64,000 nt of DNA from Solenopsis invicta (lineage: Eukaryota; Arthropoda; Insecta; Hymenoptera; Formicidae). The stretch covers positions 9,822,016 through 9,886,015 of the forward strand of contig NC_052664.1 in NCBI RefSeq assembly GCF_016802725.1, in the 5' to 3' direction. A model generated the notes under the pieces. That model saw nothing but the letters and a program-made list of their open reading frames with translations, was not told where the DNA came from and did no database searches. Position 1 is the first letter of the stretch. Each line of letters opens with the position of its first letter. This document shows, piece after piece, positions 1-10,660 of the stretch. Made by a program: the position numbers and the translations under genes.

Positions 1-1968
1 AATCGGCCGTAAACTGGAAGTATGTAATTGTCATACTTACAAGTATTTAATAGTAAAGTCTATACTAAAACTATGTAATTATAGTTGAGGTGCTGTAAAC
101 TGACCCAGATAGCCAAATGAGTTCAAGATGCCGTTAGGTTGCTGTCAAGTTGTAGCAATAGATTTCGACAAACTAGGGACAAGATGCCTCCTTATTATGT
201 GTGAAATGTTGCTCTCACGTGAATTCTAAATTTGATGATGATAAATTGATAGCACGTCTTAATGGCATCAAGATGCTGTCATCTCGTCGCGTGCTGTTAC
301 TTTCCTATCAACATAGCGCGTTATTAATCCTTAATGTTTGCTTTTGAAATTTCATAAATTGATAATGTCTATTGGTCCTCATGTTGCTAACTCAATTTGC
401 ACAAGATCCCGATTCGGCAAATTAACGGCAACTGCACAACTTAACTTGTGCAGTTCACTAGTTTACTTAATGTACTAAATCACGATTGGCTATCTTGGAA
501 TGGTTGTACAAATATTGTTGCCGTACTGATGCAAATTATTTTATTTTTATTGCAACTTTATTCAATTATGTGGATTAATTCTACATAATAAAACTTGTCA
601 CTTTTAATTGCTATAAATTTTTCTTAGGGGGTAAATTGGATCAGTAATAATGTATCCAATAACTTTCAACTATTTTTTTAAATTAAAAAGTTTTTCAAAA
701 ATAGTTTAATTGTTTTAATATCACGGATGCCAAAATTAAAAAAAAAATGTTCAAATTTTTGCAAAAATTTATATGTAAAAATCTTTTATGATATTAAATA
801 CGAATCTAATGCTAAAGGTGAGATATTCAAAATAATGAAATTAATATTGATGAAAATTGATTGATGAAAATTAAATTATGTTTGAATTTTAACAAAAAAA
901 TCAATGTAGGGATTGTTTGCATACATACTAAATATTTAATCATGAATATTTTGTTAATCAGCTAACTCAAAAAATTCTTTTGAGAGCTGAAAGTTTGAAT
1001 GACATATTTAATTTTGATTGTAATAAAATTTCTTCAATATACGTCATATATTATAATTTAACAAAGCACACAAAAATAGCTTTTTTCTCTTTAATTGCAA
1101 ATTTTACAAAAATGTAATGTGACGGAGTAATTCGGAAACCAAATTCATATTCAGCATCCAAAAAAAACTATAGAAAATGATTAGTCTTATTTGGGGTAAA
1201 CAAATCATTTTATGTAAAAAAAAAAAAAAAAATATATATAAAAAAAATATATATATATATATATATTATAAAATATTATTCCTTATCTTTAAGAAGAAGG
1301 CTTGATTTCGTTTTGTAAACTTTTTTTAGTTTCATATTTGATAAACTAGTTAAAACAAAACAAACGGCAAGTTAGTCACTTCTACAATATAAATTCAACA
1401 TTTTATTTTTAAGATTTCGATATAATCAATAACAAATCTTTCTCTTTCTTTCTAAAATGTCTTAAAGTTTTTGCAAACTATCAGTTGATAAATTTCTTAC
1501 TTCATGAGACAAAATTTTTAAATAAAAAAAATACATTTTTTTAAAACCGTATATTTTAATGCAAGCATTTGTTTGTTCTGTTTAAGTAAAAATATTCATT
1601 TTTAAGTAAATTAACATATTACTTTAAGGATAATTTTGTATTTTTACACTTTTTACATTTAAATAATAATTTTATAAATAAGCTAATAATATTAAACTTA
1701 ATTAAATAGTTTACTTAAATTAAAAAATCTGATTATCTTTAATATAAAAATAATCTAACAGTACCTATGTTCTAAAACTGCAAGAAAAATTACTTGATTA
1801 AAAATTATATTTTTATTTTGTTCGCATAAATATTTCAATTAAAGACTGTTTAATTTGATTGCAAGTAAATAAACTATAAAACCCACCAAATAAATAATTA
1901 TTTTATTTTAAGATATTTTTTTTCTCTAGAAAAGTGAACGATCTCGAAACACTATGTATTCATATATA
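1..1968. other. AT-rich intronic DNA with one possible TIR element
   Basis: Very AT-rich DNA inside the presumed ey intron downstream of the last visible exon. I see no gene. Positions 104-503 are bounded by a weak inverted repeat (CCCAGATAGCCAA on the left; its complement, with a mismatch, on the right) and contain several CAAGATGC-type words, suggesting a decayed non-autonomous transposon. Positions 1217-1266 are poly-A and AT simple sequence. Confidence 0.35.
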
Positions 1969-2112
1969 TACAGAGTGATTATTAATGAATGTCCCCACTT
2001 TTTACCATAGAAGCACGCATTTGTAATTTCTAATATAATAATATGTTAGAAATACGTATCCGGTAAATCCTCCTATGGTAAAAAGTGGAGACATTCATTA
2101 ATAATCACCTTT

Positions 2113-2114
<2 letters not shown>
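1969..2114. mobile_element. Foldback MITE, TA target site
   Basis: Two arms of about 41 bp (1969-2010 and 2073-2114) are near-perfect inverted repeats. The left arm starts TACAGAGTGATTATTAATGA and ends ACCATAG; the right arm is its complement with few mismatches. Both ends abut TA, as expected for Tc1/mariner-type insertion. About 60 bp of unrelated sequence lies between the arms. It is non-coding. Confidence 0.75.

Positions 2115-2188
<74 letters not shown>
2114..2188. repeat. TA and GA microsatellite
   Basis: A short TA run (2114-2128) is followed by about 30 perfect GA units (2129-2188). It begins at the TA target of the neighbouring MITE. The Ser-Leu-rich reading frame across it on the minus strand is a repeat artefact. 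Confidence 0.97.
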
Positions 2189-2190
<2 letters not shown>

Positions 2191-4400
2191 AATTTTGTTG
2201 AAGCATTTAAAAATTACTGAATACAGATTTGAAAATAATCTTCTTGGACTTTTAATATAATTATGAAAGACGTTCAAGCATGCAGTGCTTACAAAAAGTT
2301 TTGACATTCTAGCAACCAGCTTGTGCATCCCATATACGAGTAATTCTTTTGATGGTCTAAGAAAATTACTTTCAAGTTTGTATGTAGCTAAATTTTTAGA
2401 TACTTTAGCAAAACTGTTCTTTCCGTGTAATTTTTCATGATTATCCGTCTTGATTACGTTTTATTGCACACACCGAATCAAAAGGGACAAGACACGCGAG
2501 AAATAAACCGGATGACGGCGGTACCAGCGACAGAATGCCGGATCGGTCATAGAAGATATTCGTTCCCCGGGGTTTGTTAGACCCGATGTCAGAGTACCAC
2601 GGCGTTGAAACGAGCTGACATCTCGGACCCACCACCGGAGCGGAGCGTCATCCCCCTCGGCGCCCACGACGACCACCATCACCACTACAACCGCACGATC
2701 TCGTCGTGTCTCTCCGTCGCTGACGCGAAAGAGACGTCACTGGCATTCACCCCTCGTCTTGTCGCCAACATCCACCGATGTCCGAAACATCCTGCCTTCA
2801 CGTACCTCCGAAGATTCAAATACCTCCCGTCAGCAAATTAACAATCTCCATGTAGCGTGGAAGGGGATTCGAATAGTTGAACGATAGATAACGAGCCGGG
2901 ATCAAAGACACTTCATTACGCTTTATTTAACTATAAACGTCCGATCGTTTTTCAAAAAATGCAATATTACATGCGTATACTTGATTCCTTCGCAAATACA
3001 ATAAAAAATTGTACGAATTTCTGTACGATGCTTTTTCTAAAACGAACCTATAAAAAGCTTTCAACTTGACAAAAAGTGTGATGACAGAGTTCTTTCGCGA
3101 CAAACGATCAAGCTTTAAAGAGACATAAAGGATGCTTACATAAAGTATCGTTTTTTCTAATTTTACGTTATTATTTTTTCTTTTCGACGATATTGAGATT
3201 TTTGATGTTTCAAATTGCACTTCTATCACGTGTCGGAGTGCGGAAATCCACGCAATCTTTCGGATTAGGCAAGCCGGTTTCTCGATGATTCCAAGCTGCG
3301 CTTGTGAAGTTGGCCGATGTCAAAACCGATTGTACAATGAAAAAAGTTGTCGCGTACAAAGAAGCACTTGGCGACAAAGCCAGAAACCCAACGAGCGACG
3401 GCTGCCTGTCAAGGGACAATCGGCGCCTCGCGTGACATCGAGTGTCCGGGCTGTTTGACCGTTTTTTGATTGACGTCAAACCGCAAATCGTTGCGATATA
3501 TTTACGACGTGTGTCACCCCCGTCATTATTCGTGGAGATCGTTGTGCCGTGGAAATCGACACCACAATGAGCCAGGCTTTTGTGGCGAGCCAAACAGGCG
3601 CTTTGCAAAACCATGAAGACCACTTTCATACTGCGACATTTCCTCTTTGGAGCCAATGCCGATCGCGAAGGTAGAAGGTTCTTCTAGACGCGTATAAGTT
3701 ACCCCACTTCTCCGCATTAAATTTTAATGACGGATTGTATGCCGTTAGAGCTGACTTTTATAAAACGGATTTCAGACGAGATGCGAGTGGAAAGGTAACA
3801 AAGGCGGACTCTCGATTTAAATTCAAACGCGGACCTTGGTTCATCAAAATATAAAAATTGGAAACAAACGCACTCCTCTGGAAGCTATTTATTAGCCGAA
3901 ATTAATTCAGTGTTGCTTTAAACGCTGGCATTTCATCCGAGGAGGATCGGACGCGGATAATGAAAGACACGCGGGGCGAAAATTCGTGGCGTTTTATTGG
4001 CTCATCGTCGACAATGGGATTCCCGACACATTTTTGCACGGATACAGCGTCGCGCGATGTGATACGCGAATAGCATAAAAGGAACGTAGATATTATCCTT
4101 CATCCGTGCGCGGCTCGCACAAAGGCGGACACGCGGCGAGGGCTGGAAACGCGGTGCAAGAGGAAGAAGCCGGCATCGGATCGATGAAATTAGCATGAAG
4201 CGTGAAGAGCTCGAGGGTGGCCGATCTCTTAAAAAGGGTGCTAGATAGAGACGTCATAATATTGCTCTCACGTGACACCTTCGCGATGGCTGTCCGACGG
4301 AAAATCTCTTTCGTCGAGAAAATCAGCGGAGTATTTCCAGCAAATCGCGGCATAAAAACTACTTGTGAAACAAATCATTGTAGCGGTTAATATCTCTTCT
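2189..4400. other. Two CpG-richer blocks without a supported gene
   Basis: Blocks at about 2460-2880 and 3210-4390 are richer in GC and CpG than the flanks. Open frames exist on both strands but overlap one another, often lack ATG, and show no family I recognise. A Pax6-type core TTCACGC followed by TTCAT lies on the minus strand at 4206-4200. These blocks may be intronic regulatory DNA, but nothing proves it. Confidence 0.35.
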
Positions 4401-5029
4401 GATACTTTAGCAGGTCTTGCCAAAGAGAGAGATAAACGTAGTTAATTTAAGAATATAATTTATATTTATAGCTGCTTTACTGAAGTATCTAGAAACTTAG
4501 CTGAACACAGATTCACAAACGATTTCGTTAAACCATTAAAATAAATACGTAGGACACTCGAGCTGGTTGCTTGAAGAATGTTAAAACTTTTTTGTTTCGA
4601 TTGCTCACCATACTTGAACACCCTTCATAATTATTTTGATAGTACAAAAATCTCATTGTTTTCACACGTGACATTTAAGTTAGATACTTCAGCGAAAGCC
4701 CCTATTGTTCTTTCCATATAATTAACCTACAAATTTATTTCTAATTATTAATCTAGATTAAAAAATATCTTAATATTTCCACATAAACATTAATGAGGAA
4801 TATAAATTTATACTTATGACTATTTCTTATAAGGATTTATAAGAGCATTAAATCTATATTTATAAGTAACATAATCTCTCAAATAAAATAAATTTCTCTT
4901 TCTCTCTTTTTTCCGTTTACTCTCGGATTTTACCTTTTTTCATTCAGAAAAACTTGCGAATTCATCGTTTTGATGCACATCCAAGTACGTGGTCTCTCAT
5001 CATTAAGATTTATTTGCTAGGAACATAAG

Positions 5030-5895
5030 CTGCCATAAGATTGCCGATATCGCACTACCTTGCTCCTAAATCGCACTACCTTGCAATGTATAAATTCAAC
5101 CATAGCACTTGTACATTCTTTATGGATTATTTGGAAACTACATAATATTATCATCATCCTTCACTGAAGTCAACATTTTAAGAACAATAGAAATTTATTA
5201 ATATTTATAGAGAAATCATAACTTTGCTGCTATTTTTCGACATATTTCGTAGCTTGATTGCAAAAAAAGGTAAAAACAAATAATCTAAATTTTGATAATT
5301 TGTAATAACCACAATATTATTTAAATTAAATTAACAAAGTTTAATAACTTTGTGCTGTTATTTTTAGATTAAATAAAGTTTTGCAAAATGCTTTAGTCTC
5401 CTAAATCGCAACATGTCTTACAATTAGTTTCCTAAATCGCACTATTTCCTTAATCATGGTTATACATATAAAATCAAATATAATAATCATACAAAATATA
5501 TATTGTAACAATATTGTCGTAATGTAGCAATGTTATTGAAAATTATATTTAGTTTACGACAATTACCTCCAATATTAATAAAATTATGCTTATCTAAACG
5601 CGTTTTTGCTCGAGAAGAAAGAATCTAACCGAAAAAGTGTTGCCTTGCCCTAGAAAAAGTAATATTAACATGTGGTGCGATTTAGCAGACCGGTTGCCTA
5701 AATCACACTATTTGAAAACGTATTAAAAATCGTCATTTAAAAATTTGTGACGATACATAAAATTTTGAAAAAGAAAGTATGAAAAGAGAAATGTTGTACT
5801 TTATTATGAGGTGAGAAAATTAGAAATATATTCCTCATAATTTCTTAATTATAAGTTTTTATCTCAAACGTGGTGCGACTTCGGCAACTTTACCC
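5030..5895. mobile_element. Repeat family A, copy 1 (TIR element)
   Basis: Bounded by inverted termini: GATTGCCGATATCGCACTAC on the left and GTGCGACTTCGGCAAC then TTTACC on the right. It shares long stretches with copies at 20315-21357 and 23325-24830, for example a segment reading ATCATAACTTTGCTGC. Words like CCTAAATCGCACTA recur inside it (near 5065, 5400, 5433 and 5697). There is no coding capacity, so it is probably a non-autonomous DNA transposon. Confidence 0.75.
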
Positions 5896-7684
5896 CACGT
5901 TATTTACGTCTTAAATGCAATGCACAAAATCTGATCTCAGTTGAACGCACGAACAGGTAAGATTCTTTTTAATCGCCGTGTTGGGATTTCATAGCCACGT
6001 GAAGGCGTGGAGCATACATAATAGCGCGTGCGTTATCTCTTAACGCATAGGGACGGGGTGCAAACGGAGAGCGCGACTGCAATTTTTACGAGTGCTTATT
6101 CGCGGTAGTCGCGTATTTCCTGCTCCAGCTCGTTCATATGTATGTATGATGCCGAGGGTGTTAACCGTGAAGAGGGCGGAAGAACACGAAGGGTGCGCCA
6201 CGACTTTCTCTTTTCCTCTCTCCATTCAGACTACTTCCGTTATCCTGGGGGTCCGAACAAGCCTGCTGTATAGCACAGCTTTATTATCGCGAAAACATCC
6301 TGGAAATAATGGCCGGACGATTCGACACGCATAATCAGCAGCACTTCATAAAACTTATTCAAAAGTCAAGAAGTACACTTCGGAAGAGACATAAATGCAG
6401 TCGCGAGTGCAATAATTCTAAATACGTTGAAGGGGAGTGCAAGCCTTTTCTTTTTGAAACAAAAAAGCGGCGAGAAATAATAGATTATAATAATTTCATG
6501 AAAACTTTTCTCGTGTTAAAAGTCAAATGACAATGATAAAGAGAATACCGAATATCAATTTCGTTTTGTCACTTTGCGTGTTGCATACGGAAACTTTCTC
6601 TTTCTAGTACGTGAGAAGTATATAAAACATAATGAAATTTTACAATATATATGGATTTTTATTATGTGGAGGAAAATGATAAACTCACTGTTTAAACTAT
6701 GTAATTTGTGAACGAAAATCGTGGAAATTTTATTCTCGCTTCTCAAGAATTCGTTTTTAGCAGATTTTATATAAAAAAAGATTTTATATAAGTGTATAGA
6801 TTTTTATGTCTTCAATTATTTAAGCAAATCATGTTTTCATCAGAAGAGTATACCGAGGAAAATTGAATCAATTTTTCTTCACAGGCAAAAAAAATAATAA
6901 AAAACTAATTTTTTATTATTAAGTTTTACTATAAATGTTTAATCTTTAGCTTGAGCTCTTTATATAATAAAATAATACATAAACATGGTATTTCTTATTG
7001 CATTTTCTATTAATGTACTTAGTTTCTAAAAAAAAAAGTGCGCGTCTCTTTAGAAGAATTATGCTAGTATTGGCAATTTTTATTTATATTTTTCAAGCGC
7101 ATCGATCTAGAAGTATCGTGATCTAAATGTCGTTAATAAATTTTCAAATGTCATGCTAATGTTATGCTAACTAATTATATTATATTATATTTCCTGCTCG
7201 TATTCTCGAATGCTGACACTACGAGATTTTAAAGCGAAGAGTAACGCGATGAATTAAATCCGTGATAATCGGCTTTGAATGTGAATGCGAACGGAGATGA
7301 GCACTGTGAAAATCTATGGTCGCCATTGACACGGCGCGTTAATCGGGGCTTACATATTACTCGCGCATTATATCTCTGCGCTTCCTACGCGCGTGTTTGA
7401 TATTTGAAACGGGGGCTGCGGGGGTGCGAGGACACGTCGGCACGTGCTGATGACATCCGGCGTGTAGTACAGCGTACGCGCGAGCCGAAAGTGAGCAAAA
7501 GGCCGTAACCTGTCATTAAGTCACCCCTCTTGATCGCGTGTCGATCAAGGGATGCGATCGGTGAATACGAATCTCGAAATCACGGGTTTCTGTATCGAAA
7601 TGATAACAATATTGTACCATAAATATACCTTTCCCTTTGTGGCTATGGGTTGAAACAAGACTGTGATTATTTAATACAATTAAT
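5896..7684. other. Mixed intronic DNA, no gene
   Basis: Moderately GC-rich stretches at about 5980-6330 and 7200-7620 are separated by AT-rich DNA. Near 7060-7075 the words ATGCTAGTATTGGCAA resemble the ends of the Tc1-like repeats seen elsewhere in this window, so a transposon fragment probably ends there. I see no supportable gene. Confidence 0.4.
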
Positions 7685-8030
7685 ACTATTTTTTAAAAAT
7701 TTTGTTACTAATTACTATTGTAATTTAGAATTTTATCTTCAAAAAGCTTAATAAATTTTAATCTCGATTATATCAAATTTTTATCAAATTCTTTTACTTA
7801 TAATGAACTTATTGAGGATATTTGTATTAAATTATATCTTACTGTTCTCTGCAAATGCTTATAATTTTAGAGAATTGAACTATTTTTTAAAAATTTTGTT
7901 ACTAATTACTATCTTAATTTAGAATTTTATCTTCAAAAAGCTTAATAAATTTTAATCTCTATTATATCAAACTTTTATCAAATTCTTTTACTTATAACGA
8001 ACTTATTGAGGATATTTGTATTAAATTATA
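7685..8030. repeat. 194-bp tandem duplication
   Basis: The unit 7685-7878 is repeated at 7879-8030 (the second copy is shorter at its 3' end). Both start ACTATTTTTTAAAAATTTTG and run through CAAAAAGCTTAATAAATTTT to TTGTATTAAATTAT. Only a few substitutions separate them, indicating a recent local duplication. Confidence 0.93.
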
Positions 8031-8099
8031 GTACATATATATATAATACATTTTTATATAAATTTTTAACATTCATAAGTCAAAGACTACAGTAAAATA

Positions 8100-8660
8100 T
8101 TTGTATAATAAGTTGTAATAAGCATGTGTTAAAATAAGATATGTGGGAACGATTGTGAGAGTAGATGTAAGCTCCGAAATCTCCCTCTTCTTTTTTAGAA
8201 TCGACGCCGTGACAATCGGAGTGCCCGGTGCTGGTTGTTGTAGGAAAGAAAGGCGCGCGATTTCTCGGCGATTATTCGCAATTACGATCATGACCAATTC
8301 GATCATGACCAATTCGGAGATCCGAAAAAGTGCGGCAACAGGCGCGCCACGCGCCTATACCGGGGAGATCTAGTATAAATTCTGCACCCTCCGCAATATA
8401 GCGCGAAGTTCTCGTACAAAGAGTCATCACCCCAGTTCGCGTGGGAAATTCGGCTGGGATCAGGATTGGAGACGACAAAAAAACTGCGCGCGATAGAGAG
8501 AAAGAGAGGCGATCTTAGAGGCTGATGTCTCTATTATGCGCGTTTGTGACAGACTAGCGGACCCCAGTTAATTCGATCTGATAACTCGAAATATTCATGT
8601 CGCACTTTCGTTCGCTGGGATGAAAGATAGATCGTGTATGTTCTCTCGATTACAAATACT
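8100..8660. other. CpG-richer block
   Basis: GC-rich relative to its flanks and rich in CGCG words, with a 16-bp direct repeat (GATCATGACCAATTC, 8287-8318). The open frames on both strands look like chance. It may be regulatory; no gene is supported. Confidence 0.3.
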
Positions 8661-8974
8661 ACCGCTTATCTCGTCATTTATCTTCTTATTTCAACTTATT
8701 TTATATAAAAATAAAAATTTGAGAAATGTCCAATAGTTTTATGCAAATTTTACATATATTATAATATTGTATACTTATATGTATAAATGTTTTATACACA
8801 CATACACACGCACACATATGTAAAATGTGTAGTGACCAGAAAAAATAAAAAGCTATCTTTATAAAACTGGTTTGCTCTAGTTAAGGTTAAAAAAAAAAAA
8901 TATGTTACATTTTGTTTGTAAAACTGAAAATTTATTTTAAATAAACGTTCCCAATTAAAAATTCAAATTTTAAT

Positions 8975-9770
8975 TTAATGTATATAATGCTGTATTTATT
9001 TTTAATAAATTACACATTTAAAAGTGACAAAATAAAAAAATCAGTTAAAATAATATATTATTTCAATTTTAATTTTACAACACAACAATATCTTTTTAAT
9101 CTCACCTTTGACAAGATTTTCTATTTTTCCATTGTGTGATAAAAACATCCCATATGATATTTTCTATACCATGATTTATAATTTTCTAAATATGACAATC
9201 TTGAACCTCTTTCTCGTGTTTTTTTCAAACTCTAATTCTTTTAACTAAATAAAATTAAATACTAATTGGATTATGACAGCAAATGTTTATGTTGATATAA
9301 TTAATGATAATTTGGAGAAGTGCTTGCTGAAGTACGGGCTAGAAGATAATTTTACTTTCCAGCAAGATAATGTCTAAAGCACACAACATAGTCAAGCTTT
9401 TTCGTTTTTGCCGCATCAAACAGTTCCAATAGCCTCTGTAGTCTTTAGATTTGAATCCAATTGAAAATCTGTAGGTTCTGGGTAATAGAATTCACAAATA
9501 TAGAATAACTATTAAGAACTTTTATTTTGAAATATTTTACAACTAGCATGAGAGAATCTAGACAAATATCTGCAAAGTTTAATTGAAAATATGCTCAATA
9601 GATTTTAAAAAGTTATTAGAACTAAAAGAAGATCATTGTTCTAATATAATGTTGTGTTGTAAAATTAAAATATTTATTATATTTTAATTAGTATTTTATT
9701 TTATCGCTCTTAAATATGTCATAATAGAAATAAATATAGCATTATGTGACAAACACTAATTTATGTGTCA
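8975..9770. mobile_element. Decayed Tc1/mariner-like element with long inverted repeats
   Basis: Left sequence around 9010-9090 (ending TTTTAATTTTACAACACAAC) is the approximate inverse of right sequence around 9650-9750, giving inverted repeats of at least 75 bp and probably more. Between them lies a broken Tc1-like transposase. The true ends may extend outward: at 9825-9850 the sequence GTCGGCATCGGCAACTTTCC resembles the termini of other repeats in this window. Confidence 0.7.
9273..9600 (+). pseudogene. Tc1-like transposase remnant
   Basis: In the first frame it reads MTANVYVDIINDNLEKC, then a short gap to NFTFQQDN, matching the Tc1-family segment before the second catalytic Asp (QQDN then normally DPKHT). 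A stop and a frame break follow at about 9374. Downstream, at 9446-9472, LDLNPIENL matches the Tc1 block PDLNPIENLW that precedes the third acidic residue. Several stops interrupt the rest. This is an old, inactive copy lying inside the long inverted repeats of its element. Confidence 0.85.
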
Positions 9771-9859
9771 AAAATTTAATTTTTACTTTTTGCTTAAAGA
9801 ATATAATCCTAAACACTAAAGTGATATGTCGGCATCGGCAACTTTCCTCTATGTAAAAA

Positions 9860-10361
9860 AATTATCGCGTATTAAATATTTTGATAGACACACTTTTTTC
9901 AAATACGCAAACCTAAAAAGTTATATATAAGCTATAAAAGCGACAGTAAGTAGAATGCAAAGGAAAATAATTGATCCGAAATCTAAAATAATGGAACTTT
10001 TATTATTAAACACTCGAAATTCACTTTACGAAGAACGCGAAACGTATAATTACAAATAGTAATTTAAATTAGAATTTGTAATTAACGGTGGAGAAGATGC
10101 AATTATTATTACCTTTTAAATCAAAAGTTTGAGATATAATGGAATAGCATAAAACGTGCGAACGAGGCGCGAAAGTATCCAAGCCAATTCCAGACGACGG
10201 AGACGATTCCGCCCGGTGTATCGTTATCTCGCGAGCCATTATTCCAGAAGTTATCATAGTCGGTTTGATTTATCGCAAGGACCGCCAAGAAACTTAGTGC
10301 GATCCCTAGCCCCATATCGTGGATCGTATTCCAGCAGTGTGGCGGAATATTATTGGTTTGA

Positions 10362-10409
<48 letters not shown>

Positions 10410-10660
10410 ATAACGAAAGATCGGCGTAAGGTAAGATTAAAAGTATGGGACAAATAAAAAATTAAATAGAAATATTGTATATGTATAAGAAAAGTCGCAA
10501 TTATGCCGCGATTGCAATATGATGAAAAATATACGTTACATAATATCCCTTCTATGATAAGAAATGACGCAATTATGCGTACATTAATTGCAATATATTA
10601 CTGTATGAGAAGAGTTGTTATATAATAAAAAATTAAGTCATTAATTCGCGATCAAGCCTG
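9860..10660. other. AT-rich DNA, GA microsatellite and small imperfect repeat
   Basis: A GA repeat occupies about 10361-10406. Two similar segments near 10490 and 10560 share CGCAATTATGC and ATTGCAATAT, a short imperfect tandem duplication of roughly 70 bp. I see no gene. Confidence 0.6.

Noticed and set aside
2098..2328. Ser-Leu-rich frame across the GA repeat
   Set aside because: The protein is the translation of a microsatellite. The same applies to frames across 10361-10406, 33352-33374, 33809-33840 and 50212-50255.
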